From Candidatus Sumerlaeaceae bacterium (GTDB taxonomy: Bacteria > Sumerlaeota > Sumerlaeia > Sumerlaeales > Sumerlaeaceae): a stretch of DNA of 39,005 bases. The stretch is from the NCBI GenBank assembly GCA_026418615.1, contig JAOAAY010000036.1:1-39005 (forward strand), given 5' to 3'. The translations under genes and the position numbers were made by a program. Under the pieces are notes generated by a model. That model was not told where the DNA came from and ran no database searches. It was given only the letters and a program-made list of their open reading frames with translations. Below are positions 9,863 to 18,715 of the stretch, piece by piece. Each line of letters starts with the position of its first letter. The stretch's first letter is position 1.

Positions 9863-11284
9863 CTAACGAATGGACAACAGTGAGGAGAGCCGGCGCACGG
9901 CCGCGCGAGCATAATGGCTCGTGTTGCCCGTGGCCGCGGCATGGCGCAGCGTTCGGTAAATGTACGACGGCCGCGCGTACATGCGCAGCAAAGCCTGCCG
10001 CCGCCACGCCGTCAGTTCCGCGCTCGACAGCGCGTAAGTCCGCACGGCCGCCTGCGCATACCCGCCCTTGGTCGGGTCCGGCGCTTCCCACAGACCGTCG
10101 CGCTCAACGATTTCATAAAACTCCGTGCCCGGCAGCGGGTAGGCGATGTTGAAGTCGAAAAAGTCCGGGTTCAGGCGTCGCACGAAACGATAGATCTCTT
10201 CGAGGGTCTGCCGCGTTTCCCACGGCATGCCGATCACGAAGAAACCGTGAACCTTTAGACCGTTGCGGCGGCACACCGCTGCCGCTTCGAACGCCCGCTC
10301 GGCGCGCTGGCCCTTTTTCATTTTGTCCAGGATTTCCTGATTGGCATGCTCAAACCCGAAAGCCACCACCCAGCACCCAGCCCGCCGCATCCAAGCCGCA
10401 CGCTCATCGTCTATCGTGTCCACGCGCGAGTTGCAACCCCAACGGATCTCCAGCCCGGCGTCAACGATGGCACGGCACAGGTCAATGAGCCACTTCTTGT
10501 GCAGCGTGAAGGTATCGCCGTGGAAGAGGAAATTCCGGATGCCGTATTTCCCGACACACTCGGTCAACTCGCGCATGACATTCCCGACGCTGCGTTCGCG
10601 CACCTTGTATCCGAACATCGAACCCGCAGGACAGAAAATACATTTTGCCGGGCATCCCCGTTGCGCATAAATGGCTGTAATGGGCTGCGCGTTTTCCGGA
10701 CTGACATACAAATGGTTGTCAAACAGGTCGCGCGCCGGCAGCGGCAACCGGTCCAGCGGCTCCACCATTGGCCGCTCCGGGTTATGCACGACACGACCAT
10801 CGCCATCGCGCCAAATCACTCCCGCCACCGACTCCCGCGGGCGGCCCGCCACCAATTCCCGGACCGTATCCTCGGCTTCGCCGTCCAGCACGATATCCAA
10901 GTGCGGAAACTCGCGCAGAATACGCTCCGCCTGAACAGCGACGGCCTCACCCTTGGCGACCGTCATCACTTTGGGAAAGTGTTTCCGGGCGATGCGGAAG
11001 GCTTCCATATCTTGGGCGATCGTGTGAGCCGTCGTGTTGAGCAGGATGAGATCCGGCCGAAATGAGCAGATGTCGCGCTCAAATTGCTCTCCCGTTCCCC
11101 CGACCGTCGGGTAATCTTTCAGCGCAACCTCTGCCCCCTCTTCCCGCGCGATGGACGCAAGCACACCCAATTCAATGGGTGGAAACACGACGCGCACGGT
11201 CTGATCGTCCACTTTCGACTGACAGCGGTCGTCGCGCCGGTAAAGTTCCGACGGCGGATTCATGAGAAAAACGCGCGTGGTCAT
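9863..11284 (-). CDS. B12-binding-domain radical SAM protein
   Basis: 473 aa. Residues 1-145 resemble a cobalamin-binding Rossmann domain (MTTRVFLMNPPSELY, ELGVLASIAREEGAEVALKDYP, RPDLILLNTTAHTIAQDM), though without a clear DxHxxG base-off histidine. The radical SAM core follows with the [4Fe-4S] cysteines Cys211, Cys215 and Cys218 (CPAKCIFC), then FLFHGDTFTLHKKW, GFEHANQEILDKMKKGQ and HGFFVIGMPWETRQTLEE, all typical of the B12-radical-SAM superfamily. A roughly 80-aa C-terminal helical tail is present. Members methylate or rearrange unactivated carbons in lipids, hopanoids or secondary metabolites; the substrate is not predictable. The ATG at 11284 is preferred to upstream in-frame codons because MTTRVFLMNPP is the normal domain start. 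Co-transcribed with the ABC-2 permease. Confidence 0.92.
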   Translation of the reverse strand: MTTRVFLMNPPSELYRRDDRCQSKVDDQTVRVVFPPIELGVLASIAREEGAEVALKDYPTVGGTGEQFERDICSFRPDLILLNTTAHTIAQDMEAFRIARKHFPKVMTVAKGEAVAVQAERILREFPHLDIVLDGEAEDTVRELVAGRPRESVAGVIWRDGDGRVVHNPERPMVEPLDRLPLPARDLFDNHLYVSPENAQPITAIYAQRGCPAKCIFCPAGSMFGYKVRERSVGNVMRELTECVGKYGIRNFLFHGDTFTLHKKWLIDLCRAIVDAGLEIRWGCNSRVDTIDDERAAWMRRAGCWVVAFGFEHANQEILDKMKKGQRAERAFEAAAVCRRNGLKVHGFFVIGMPWETRQTLEEIYRFVRRLNPDFFDFNIAYPLPGTEFYEIVERDGLWEAPDPTKGGYAQAAVRTYALSSAELTAWRRQALLRMYARPSYIYRTLRHAAATGNTSHYARAAVRRLSSLLSIR

Positions 11285-11412
11285 GGTCCGGTCCGATTGC
11301 ACGCCTACTACCACCAAGCCGCCGCGGCGTTCACTTCCAGAGCGCAGCACATTTCCCCTTGAAAAACGCACTCCGCTCCGGCTGCCAATGCTTTGGAACT
11401 CGCGCTTCCCAA

Positions 11413-12120
11413 ATGACCCAAATTCCTGCCAAACCCCTTTTGGCTGTGTGGTGGGAGGCGCTTGTCACGCCGGATGAGGCGGCCCGGCTCGTGGTCGAGC
11501 CGGATGCCGGGCGCGGACTGTCGCGGTTCCTGACCGTGGTGATCGCCCTGCTCTACGCGCTTTACGGTGCGGGGATGGGCCTCTTCCGCGGCGCCTTTCC
11601 CGCGGCTGTTTCCGCCGCGAAACTTCCAATGCTCTACCTGCTGTCGCTCGCCGTGGCTCTGCCGGCTTTCTATGTTCTGAACTGCCTTGCCGGGCCACGC
11701 CTCGGGCTGCGGGGCGTGAGCCGGCTGCTCTTGCTGGCGGTCAGCGCCAATGCCGCCGCGCTGGCCAGTTATGCGCCCGTCGCATGGTTCTTCGCGCTCA
11801 CCACCGGCAGGGCGGAGTACGAGTTCATCGTCCTGATGCATGTCGTGGTGTTTGCCGTATCGGGCATCCTGAGCATCCTCGTGATCGGCGTCGTCTTCCG
11901 GGCCACCGCGCGGCGGCTGGGGATGCGCTTCCGCCCCGCTTTTCTGTTTGGCTGGGCGGCCCTCTATGGTGTCGTGGGAAGCCAGATGTCCTGGGTGCTG
12001 CGCCCGTGGATTGGCTCCTACGAGGTCCCGTACACCGTCCTGCGCTCCATCGAGGGCAGCTTCTTTGAGTCCGTTTTTCAGTTGATCAGATCCGTCATCA
12101 TGGCCCCGCCGTCACCGTGA
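11413..12120 (+). CDS. Multi-span membrane protein, paralogue of the next gene
   Basis: 235 aa with about six hydrophobic helices and no family I can name. It shares a layout and a C-terminal signature with the following gene: an early tract ALYGAGMG (ALYGAIMG in the neighbour), a central LPAFYVLNCLAG (LPPVYVSNTFAG), and an ending W-V-L-R-P-W-I-G-S...G-S-F-F-E-S-V...IRSVI. The two are therefore diverged paralogues made by tandem duplication. The ATG at 11413 starts MTQIPAKPLL; an upstream in-frame TTG at 11359 would overlap the divergent radical SAM region and is less likely. The stop overlaps a possible GTG of the next gene. Possible Yip1-like topology, unproven. Confidence 0.8.
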   Translation: MTQIPAKPLLAVWWEALVTPDEAARLVVEPDAGRGLSRFLTVVIALLYALYGAGMGLFRGAFPAAVSAAKLPMLYLLSLAVALPAFYVLNCLAGPRLGLRGVSRLLLLAVSANAAALASYAPVAWFFALTTGRAEYEFIVLMHVVVFAVSGILSILVIGVVFRATARRLGMRFRPAFLFGWAALYGVVGSQMSWVLRPWIGSYEVPYTVLRSIEGSFFESVFQLIRSVIMAPPSP

Positions 12121-12149
12121 CGCGGGACAGCGAAAAGGAGAGCAATGAC

Positions 12150-12965
12150 ATGAGCCGATACGACGAACCCGGCACGCCGCCACCACCCGATCCGGCTGCA
12201 TTGCCGGAATCCGGCCCGCATCAGTTCCCCGGCGGGCCGCTGTCGCCCGCGGAGTTCCCCAAGGGCTTCTGGCGCGGGGTGGACTACCTGCTCCATCACC
12301 CGGACGAGATCATCGAATCGCTGCGGCTAGACCGCGACCTGTGGCGCATCTCGCGCATCCTGTTCGGGGTGTCGGTCGTCATGGCGGCGCTCTACGGGGC
12401 CATCATGGGCGCAACCAACCTGCTTCAGGGATCCCCGATGATGCTCGGCCCGAAGGTCGCGCTGATTGGCATCGTGGCGCTCAAGGTGCCCGTCCTGTTC
12501 CTGCTGACGCTGCTCATCGTGCTGCCGCCTGTTTATGTGTCGAACACCTTTGCCGGCGCGCGTCTCTCCTTCCGGCAGATGCTGGCACTCGTGCTATGCT
12601 CCCTCGCCATCACCACCACGGCGCTGGCCAGCATGGCCACTGTTGCCCTGTTCTTCTCCCTCACTTCGCGCAGTTATGACTTCCTGAAACTCCTGCATGT
12701 GGCGTTCTTCGTGTACGCGGGCCTTGTGGGCATCGGGTACCTCCGCCGCTGCGTGGACAGTCTCGGGGCGTCCGTGTCGCGGGCCGTGCCGCGCGGACTG
12801 TTTGTGCTTTGGCTGCTGCTCTACATGTTCGTCGGCACCCAGTTGGCGTGGGTGCTGCGGCCCTTCGTCGGCTCGCCAAACGAGCCGTTCCAGGTCTTCC
12901 GCCCGCGCACGGGCAGTTTCATTGAATCGGTTGCGCGGTCGGTCCGTCGCGTCATCTCCGAGTAA
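12150..12965 (+). CDS. Multi-span membrane protein, paralogue of the previous gene
   Basis: 271 aa. The N-terminal 60 residues are soluble and proline-rich (PPPPDPAALPESGPHQF), followed by about six membrane helices. The ending VLRPFVGSPNEPF...GSFIESVARSVRRVISE parallels the preceding gene. The start is ATG 12150 with AAGGAG (12135-12140) 9 nt upstream. A GTG at 12117 that overlaps the upstream stop is in frame but has no ribosome site. Co-transcribed with its paralogue. Two membrane proteins of similar size encoded in tandem suggest a heteromeric complex (inference). Function unknown. The aminotransferase gene follows after 136 bp. Confidence 0.82.
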   Translation: MSRYDEPGTPPPPDPAALPESGPHQFPGGPLSPAEFPKGFWRGVDYLLHHPDEIIESLRLDRDLWRISRILFGVSVVMAALYGAIMGATNLLQGSPMMLGPKVALIGIVALKVPVLFLLTLLIVLPPVYVSNTFAGARLSFRQMLALVLCSLAITTTALASMATVALFFSLTSRSYDFLKLLHVAFFVYAGLVGIGYLRRCVDSLGASVSRAVPRGLFVLWLLLYMFVGTQLAWVLRPFVGSPNEPFQVFRPRTGSFIESVARSVRRVISE

Positions 12966-13101
12966 GAGCGGGAGGTTCCGACACCCTCTTGACACGAATC
13001 GGTTAGCACCCATCGAGTATCGTCAGACGACGCGCTCGCGCGCTTCCGCAGGCTCCATCAGGGGGCATGCCGGCCGTCAAATCGTGAGGAGAGAGACGAC
13101 C

Positions 13102-14244
13102 TTGCTGAAGAAAAACTACATATATGCCCCGGGCCCGGTCACCGTCCCGCCGCAGGTGCTGGCCGCCACAGCCAAGCCGGTCATCCACCATCGTGCTGCC
13201 GATTTCGATCCGCTGTTCCGAAAAGTCAGCGAAGATCTGAAGGTCATCTTCCAGACGCAGCATCCCGTGGTGACCTTCGCTTCCTCGGGCACGGGCGCCA
13301 TGGAGGCGGCCATCGTCAGCACCGCCAGTCCGGGAGACCATGTCATCAGCATGGAAAGCGGCAAGTTCGGAGAACGCTGGGGCCTCATGGCACAGGCGTT
13401 CGGCTTCGATGTGGACCGAGTGCAGTTCGAGTGGGGCACGGGTCCTGATCCGAATCTGGTTGCCGACCTGCTGAAGAAACGGCCCGACACCCGCGCCGTC
13501 TACATCGAACTCTGCGAAACATCCACCGGCACGCTCAGCGATGTGAAAGCCATTGCCGAAGTGACGCGCAATACCGACACGCTGCTCATTGTGGACGCGG
13601 TCAGCGGCCTCTGCGCCGATGAATTGCGCACCGACGAATGGGGGGTGGACCTCGTCGGAGCCGGCTCACAAAAGGGAATGATGCTGCCGCCCGGACTCGG
13701 GTTTGTCTCCGTCAGCCCCAAGGCCCAAGAAGCAGTCAAAAAGTCCAAATCAGCCAAATTCTATTTCTCGCTCGCCAAGGCGCTAAAGTCTTTGGCAGAG
13801 AACACGACGCCTTTTACTCCCGCCGTGAACCTGATCTTCGGCCTTGAGGTCGCCCTCGACATGCTCAAGGCCGAGGGAATGGAAAATGTTTGGAAGCGCC
13901 ACGCCCGTCTCGCCGAGGCTTCGCGCCGTGCAATGAAAGCCATCGGCTGCACGCTGTTCTCCCAGTCGCCTGCCAACACCATCACCGCGGTCAATGTACC
14001 GGAAGGCGTGGACGGGAGCAAGATTGTCAAAACATTGCGCGAAATGGGCATGACCATTGCCGGCGGTCAGGATCACCTGAAGGGGAAAATTTTCCGCTTT
14101 GCCACGCTCGGCTATTACAACGAATTCGATGTCGTGACGATCGTGGACGCCGTGGAGCAGTGCCTCGCCAAACTCGGCCACAAGTTCGAGCGCGGCGCCG
14201 GCATCAATGCGGCCCGCGAGTACTTCAGCACCACCGCTGAATAG
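13102..14244 (+). CDS. Class V aminotransferase, serine/alanine-glyoxylate type
   Basis: A 380-aa PLP enzyme of the alanine-glyoxylate/serine-glyoxylate aminotransferase group (also annotated as the 42-kDa hydrogenase subunit in some bacteria). Features: YAPGPVTVPP near the N-terminus, the FASSGTGAMEAAI cofactor-phosphate region (59-71), Asp165 in VDAVSGL, which pairs with the pyridine nitrogen, and Lys191 in GSQKGMMLPPGLGF, which forms the Schiff base. The start is taken as TTG 13102 because AGGAGA (13087-13092) is 9 nt upstream and homologues begin just before NYIYAPGP. The reading frame is open far upstream, but that part overlaps the previous gene in another frame. It likely links glyoxylate or serine metabolism to glycine; glycerate kinase at 31027 could lie in the same route. 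A strong hairpin follows the stop. Confidence 0.92.
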   Translation: MLKKNYIYAPGPVTVPPQVLAATAKPVIHHRAADFDPLFRKVSEDLKVIFQTQHPVVTFASSGTGAMEAAIVSTASPGDHVISMESGKFGERWGLMAQAFGFDVDRVQFEWGTGPDPNLVADLLKKRPDTRAVYIELCETSTGTLSDVKAIAEVTRNTDTLLIVDAVSGLCADELRTDEWGVDLVGAGSQKGMMLPPGLGFVSVSPKAQEAVKKSKSAKFYFSLAKALKSLAENTTPFTPAVNLIFGLEVALDMLKAEGMENVWKRHARLAEASRRAMKAIGCTLFSQSPANTITAVNVPEGVDGSKIVKTLREMGMTIAGGQDHLKGKIFRFATLGYYNEFDVVTIVDAVEQCLAKLGHKFERGAGINAAREYFSTTAE

Positions 14245-14267
14245 CCGTCCCTGATTCCGTAACAACA

Positions 14268-14297
14268 CCGCCCCCGGTGCGGATGCTCCGGGGGCGG
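14268..14297 (+). terminator. Hairpin terminator after the aminotransferase
   Basis: A perfect 10-bp inverted repeat CCGCCCCCGG (14268-14277) and CCGGGGGCGG (14288-14297) around a 10-nt loop, 23 bp after the stop at 14244. Only a weak T-rich tail (CATTCATTT) follows, so termination may be partly factor dependent. The hairpin could also stop the convergent argF transcript. The remaining 14298-14454 shows no gene. Confidence 0.75.
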
Positions 14298-14454
14298 CAT
14301 TCATTTGCACTCCGTTTCGACCGAATTTTCGCAGCAACGGCGGCAAGGGCGCGCCGAGGGCAGAGCGCGACAACCTGGTCCAACTCGTCATTCCCTCGTC
14401 GAATTCCCGGTCACGCATGATGCGCCGGGGCCAGCAGCGCACGCCGCACAGCGC

Positions 14455-15390
14455 CTACCGCGTCCCAGCCAGTCCCATGCATTCGAGGATGACAGCCTTC
14501 TGAACATGCAAACGGTTTTCGGCTTGATCGAAAATCACAGAGTCCGGGCCGTCCATCACATCGTCGGTAATCTCCTCGTTGCGGTGCGCCGGCAGGCAAT
14601 GCATGGCTACGGCGCCCGGCCCGGCCTTGTCGAGAAGCGCGCGGTTGACCTGATAGGGCTGGAATTTCGGCCGCCGCTGCTCCGCTTCGTGGGCGACATG
14701 CATGCTGGCCCAAGTGTCTGTGTAAACAGCGTTGGCGCCGCGCACGGCCTCAACAGGGTCGTTGCACACAGTCAGCGTCCCGCCGCTTTCCTCTGCCAGC
14801 GCGCGAGCGCGTTCGACCGCGGCCGCCGGCGGCTCGTAACCCGGCGGTGTCGCAACGCGCACATCCGCTCCGACGACCGCACCCAGCGTCATCACCGCAC
14901 AACAGGTGTTGTTTCCGTCGCCAATGAAAGCCAGCCGCACATCGCGACCCCAAAGCCCGCGCTCAAACAGGGTGAAGTAATCCGCCATCGCCTGACACGG
15001 ATGCTCGTCATCGCTCAGGGCGTTGATGACGGGCACGCGGCTGGCCCGCGCCAGTTCCTCGATGTCCGCCTGCGCAAACACCCGCGCCACAATCAGATCG
15101 GCCCAGCGCTCAAGGTTCTTGGCAATGTCGTGCGCGCTCTCGCGGACGCCAAGCGCGATCTCCGCCGGGCCAAGGTAAATGGCCGTGCCGCCCAACTGCT
15201 GCATGCCGATGTCAAAGGTCATCCGCGTGCGCAGCGACGGCTTCTGAAAGATCATCGCGGCACAGTGACCCTTGAGCACATCGAGGTGGCGCTTGGCTTG
15301 CGTATCCGCCTTCATTTGCGCGGACAACTCGAACAACTGCTGCACTTTCTCCGCCGAAAAATCCGCTGATGTCAGGAAATCGCGTTTCAC
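14455..15390 (-). CDS. argF: Ornithine carbamoyltransferase
   Basis: A 311-aa cytosolic enzyme that makes citrulline from ornithine and carbamoyl phosphate in arginine synthesis. The carbamoyl-phosphate loop is KPSLRTR (50-56, Leu in place of the more common Thr), followed by HPCQAMADY (130-138) and the ornithine loop HCLPAHRNEE (264-273). DTWASM (225-230) matches the SMG-loop region of the family. Length is normal. The start is GTG 15390, overlapping the argD stop by 4 nt (GTGA), so translation is coupled to argD. The order argD-argF is a common arginine arrangement. Confidence 0.96.
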   Translation of the reverse strand: MKRDFLTSADFSAEKVQQLFELSAQMKADTQAKRHLDVLKGHCAAMIFQKPSLRTRMTFDIGMQQLGGTAIYLGPAEIALGVRESAHDIAKNLERWADLIVARVFAQADIEELARASRVPVINALSDDEHPCQAMADYFTLFERGLWGRDVRLAFIGDGNNTCCAVMTLGAVVGADVRVATPPGYEPPAAAVERARALAEESGGTLTVCNDPVEAVRGANAVYTDTWASMHVAHEAEQRRPKFQPYQVNRALLDKAGPGAVAMHCLPAHRNEEITDDVMDGPDSVIFDQAENRLHVQKAVILECMGLAGTR

Positions 15391-16643
15391 GCTCCGCCTC
15401 CCGCATTGGTCTGTGCTGCTGCCGCGGCGGCATGGAAGTTTTGCGCCTCCTCCGCCAGCACCTCGGCAAGAATCTCCGCCGCCCGATCACACTCCGCCTC
15501 GGTCACCACTAGCGGCGGCACAATGCGCAGCACATTGCCCATCGTGCAGTTGATGAGCAGGCCGCGCGCGGCGCATTTTTTCACGGCCTCGGCGCCGGGA
15601 TGAGCCAGTTCAATGCCCAGCATCAGCCCGAGACCGCGATATCCTTTGATTGTATCTATTCCGTCCAGCCGTTGCGCCAACGCCCCGCGCAGGTATGCGC
15701 CCATGCACTCTGCCCGCGCAGCAAGTCCATCGCGCTCCATCACATCCAGCACGGCCAGCGCGGCGGCACACGCCACCGGGTTGCCACCGAATGTTGTCCC
15801 GTGCGAGCCCGGAGTGAATGTTTCCGCACAATTCTCTGCGGCCAGCAGGGCGCCGACAGGAAAACCATTACCTAACGCTTTCGCGAGGGTCATCAGGTCT
15901 GGCGTCACGCCGTAATGCTCATGCGCAAAGAGGCGGCCCGTCCGCCCCATGCCACATTGAATCTCGTCGAAAATCAGCAGCACATCGCGCTCCGTGCAGA
16001 TCTCGCGCAGACCGCGCAGGAACTCCGGCGTCGCGGCCGTGACGCCGCCCTCGCCCTGCACGGGTTCCACCATGACCGCGCAGGTGGCCGGGGTCATCGC
16101 GCCGAGGACACTGTCCAGATCGTTGAACACGGCGTAACGAAAACCGTCGAGGAGCGGCTCAAACCCCTTTTGCACTTTCTCCTGCCCCGTGGCGGTGATG
16201 AGCGCCATGGTGCGGCCGTGAAAGGAGTTGCGCATGGTCACAATCTCGTGCCGCCCGGCGCCATACTTGGTCCGGGAGTACAGGCGGGCCAGTTTCACCG
16301 CTCCTTCGTTCACCTCGGCGCCACTATTGGCAAAAAAACACCTCGACGCGAACGAAACCTCACAGAGCCGCCGGGCCAGTTCGGCCTGCTGAGGGATCAG
16401 ATAAAGATTGGAACAGTGCATCAGGATGCCGGCCTGCTCGCGGATGGCAGCCGTCACCGCCGGATGACAATGACCAAGGGAATTCACGGCGATGCCAGCC
16501 AGAAAATCCAGGTACTCGCGGCCATCCGCGTCCCAAACCCGTGCGCCCTCGCCCCGGACGAGCACCATCGAGCGCTCGCCGTAAGTCGGCATCAAGTAGC
16601 GGGCAGCCAAATCCAAGTAATATGCTGTGTCGTGCAACCTCAA
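15387..16643 (-). CDS. argD: Acetylornithine aminotransferase
   Basis: A 418-aa class III PLP aminotransferase that converts N-acetylglutamate semialdehyde to acetylornithine, the step two before ArgF. FANSGAEVNEGAVKLAR (104-120), SFHGRTMA (140-147), IFDEIQCGMGRTG (224-236) with Asp226, and Lys255 in LAKALGNGFPVGAL are all intact. The C-terminus ends in an alanine-rich tail not needed for activity. No ATG fits the family N-terminus. TTG at 16643 or TTG at 16637 are the candidates; the latter has the better spacing (7 nt) from AAGAGG (16650-16645), so the true start may be two codons downstream. Overlaps argF by 4 nt. Confidence 0.95.
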   Translation of the reverse strand: MRLHDTAYYLDLAARYLMPTYGERSMVLVRGEGARVWDADGREYLDFLAGIAVNSLGHCHPAVTAAIREQAGILMHCSNLYLIPQQAELARRLCEVSFASRCFFANSGAEVNEGAVKLARLYSRTKYGAGRHEIVTMRNSFHGRTMALITATGQEKVQKGFEPLLDGFRYAVFNDLDSVLGAMTPATCAVMVEPVQGEGGVTAATPEFLRGLREICTERDVLLIFDEIQCGMGRTGRLFAHEHYGVTPDLMTLAKALGNGFPVGALLAAENCAETFTPGSHGTTFGGNPVACAAALAVLDVMERDGLAARAECMGAYLRGALAQRLDGIDTIKGYRGLGLMLGIELAHPGAEAVKKCAARGLLINCTMGNVLRIVPPLVVTEAECDRAAEILAEVLAEEAQNFHAAAAAAQTNAGGGA

Positions 16644-16737
16644 ACCTCTTGGCGCGAATCACCTGCGCTTGAAAAAGCCCGTGTGTGAAATGCTCCACTC
16701 CGCCGCGCAAGCGAAATTCCGGCCCCAGCCTCGCTCC

Positions 16738-17553
16738 CTACTTTGGCATCATGCGCAGAACCACTTTTTCCGTCTCGCCCGGTTTCAGCACCACCCGGCG
16801 CCGCACCTGAACGGGGAAATCAAACAGATAGCGCGGCATCCCGTCGTCGCCGATAACCTGCCGATAATCCAGCCCGGGATGCCACGCGATCAGGTCGTAG
16901 GAACCCGGCGGCACATCCTCCAGCACGAACGACCCGTCCGTGCCCGTCACAGAGTGGTATGGATGCTCCGCCACATAAACATCGGCATGTTCCCAAGGGT
17001 GGCGCTCGCAAAGCACACGATAGGCCCCGCCATGGGTCAATCGCAGGCGCCGCGTGCCGCGCTTGACTGCCATCTCAAGACGCAAGCGTGAGCCGTGTGG
17101 TCCGAACACGACGGGGCGGTGCACAGCCGCGTCGAGGTTCTGAAGCGTCAAGTCCGTGCCGCTCGGAGTCACCAGCAGACGCGGGCTTAGTCGGCACCCA
17201 TCAAATATCAAGCGGTCGCCAGCGGCCGGATCGTTCATGAGTTTAGCCAGCGGCTTGCCCGACCGGACATTTCTCAGAAAAACCACTGCGCCGCGCAGCA
17301 TCAACGATCCGGTCGTGACGGCCGGAGCATCTCCCGCCATGGTACCGCCCGGGGCGCACAAACCCCGGTCAACAGTTACCTCAAAAGGGCTGTTGACTGG
17401 CAAGTCGCCGGCCCACTCCACCGTGCCCATGATGCGCCCCCCGCTGGTCACTGCCTCCTCGTAATAGGCCGCGCCTTGCTCCAAACCTGCGCCGACCAAC
17501 AGCCAGACCATCAATAATACTTGGACTTGACGACAGCGGCGTGGGTTCACCAT
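16738..17553 (-). CDS. Exported cupredoxin-like protein with carboxypeptidase-regulatory domain
   Basis: 271 aa starting MVNPRRC, with a Sec signal (LLMVWLLVGAGLEQGAA, about 13-29). Residues 50-175 resemble a degenerate plastocyanin-type fold: C120-R-L-S-P, then GTDLTLQNLDAAVHRPVVFG with His145, matching the C...N-x-D-x-x-x-H pattern of this group. Residues 180-265 have C182-E-R-H-P-W, the H-P-Y-H motif (197-200) and TGTDGSFVLEDVPPGSYDLIAWHPGL, a carboxypeptidase-regulatory-like beta domain. Such proteins occur near cytochromes and metal or respiratory gene sets in several phyla. Copper binding is an inference from Cys/His. ATG 17553 is chosen over 17595 because it gives a proper signal peptide. 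It lies 94 bp upstream of argD and diverges from ruvB. Confidence 0.82.
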   Translation of the reverse strand: MVNPRRCRQVQVLLMVWLLVGAGLEQGAAYYEEAVTSGGRIMGTVEWAGDLPVNSPFEVTVDRGLCAPGGTMAGDAPAVTTGSLMLRGAVVFLRNVRSGKPLAKLMNDPAAGDRLIFDGCRLSPRLLVTPSGTDLTLQNLDAAVHRPVVFGPHGSRLRLEMAVKRGTRRLRLTHGGAYRVLCERHPWEHADVYVAEHPYHSVTGTDGSFVLEDVPPGSYDLIAWHPGLDYRQVIGDDGMPRYLFDFPVQVRRRVVLKPGETEKVVLRMMPK

Positions 17554-17663
17554 GAGCCACCCCTGCCGCCGTCGTTCGCCCACGGCAAGCCCCATGTGGC
17601 CCCCTGAATCGTCTCAACCCATCAAGTCTTGCATCGGGTCACTCGTCGGCCTTTACTGGCGGC

Positions 17664-18677
17664 ATGAACAGAGTCATCGCTCCCTACCGCGACGAAAACG
17701 AAGAGCCGGACGAGAAAACCCTTCGCCCCAAGCGCACCAGCGAGTTCGTCGGCCAGCGCCGGGTCGTCGAGCACTTATCCATCTTCGTCGAGGCCGCCCG
17801 CCGCCGCGGCGAAGCCATGGATCATGTGCTTCTCTACGGCCCCCCGGGCCTCGGCAAAACCACGCTCGCCCACATTATCGCCAACGAACTCGGCACGGAC
17901 ATCAAAACAACAAGCGGGCCGATCATCGAGCGCAAGGACGACCTCGCGGCCATCCTGACGGATCTCAAAGAAGGTGATGTCCTCTTCATTGATGAGATCC
18001 ACCGTCTGAATCGCGTGGTCGAGGAGTGCCTCTATCCGGCCATGGAAGACTACAAGATAGACATCCTCATCGGGGAGGGCCCGCATGCGAAATCCATCAA
18101 ACTCGACCTGCCTCGCTTCACCCTTGTCGGCGCTACCACCCGGGCGGGCATGATCACTGCACCCATGCGCTCCCGGTTCGGGATTGCAGAGCGTCTGGAC
18201 TTCTACACCGCCGAGGACATGGAACACATTGTCGCCCGATCCGCCGGCATTCTGGGGATCGAGGCCGATCCCGCCGGCATTGCTGAGATAGCCCGCCGCG
18301 CCCGCGGCACGCCACGAATTGCCAATCGTCTGCTCAAGCGCGTCCGCGACTACGCGCAGGTCCGGGGTTCCGGTCACATTGACACCGTGATCGCCGACGA
18401 GGCGCTTCGCATGCTCGATGTGGATCCCCTCGGCCTCGATATCATGGACCGTGTTTACCTGCGCGCTATCATGGAAAAGTTTGCCGGCGGCCCCGTCGGG
18501 CTCAACAATGTTGCTGTCGCCATCGGCGAAGACGAGGATACGATCGAGGACATGATCGAGCCTTTCCTCATCCAGATCGGCTTTCTGCAACGCACCCCTC
18601 GCGGCCGGGTCGCCACGGTTAAGGCTTACAACCATCTCGGTTTGTCCGTGCCCGCACGCCAGGATCTGTTCGGTTAG
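17664..18677 (+). CDS. ruvB: Holliday junction branch migration ATPase RuvB
   Basis: A 337-aa AAA+ motor of the RuvAB complex. Walker A is GPPGLGKT (59-66), Walker B FIDEIH (108-113), sensor 1 GATTRAG (156-162), and the arginine-finger region APMRSRFG and sensor 2 [12 protein letters not shown] are intact. The winged-helix C-terminal domain carries [17 protein letters not shown] and RTPRGRVAT. Length is typical. The ATG is preceded only by a weak GGCGG. ruvA and ruvC are not adjacent, unlike in many genomes, so RuvB is expressed alone here. Confidence 0.97.
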   Translation: MNRVIAPYRDENEEPDEKTLRPKRTSEFVGQRRVVEHLSIFVEAARRRGEAMDHVLLYGPPGLGKTTLAHIIANELGTDIKTTSGPIIERKDDLAAILTDLKEGDVLFIDEIHRLNRVVEECLYPAMEDYKIDILIGEGPHAKSIKLDLPRFTLVGATTRAGMITAPMRSRFGIAERLDFYTAEDMEHIVARSAGILGIEADPAGIAEIARRARGTPRIANRLLKRVRDYAQVRGSGHIDTVIADEALRMLDVDPLGLDIMDRVYLRAIMEKFAGGPVGLNNVAVAIGEDEDTIEDMIEPFLIQIGFLQRTPRGRVATVKAYNHLGLSVPARQDLFG

Positions 18678-18715
18678 CGACGGCAAGCGGCTGACGATGC
18701 ACCCTCCGCTAAAGC

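Noticed and set aside
12697-13101. Upstream extension of the aminotransferase frame
   Set aside because: It overlaps the preceding membrane-protein gene in another frame and encodes a Cys/Arg/Ser-rich sequence unlike any aminotransferase N-terminus.
14305-15369. A 354-codon plus-strand frame across argF
   Set aside because: Antisense to an intact argF with all catalytic motifs; long shadow frames are expected at this GC content.
17775-18686. A 303-codon open frame on the minus strand opposite ruvB
   Set aside because: It is the antisense shadow of a fully conserved ruvB; the protein has no recognisable motif and no ribosome site.
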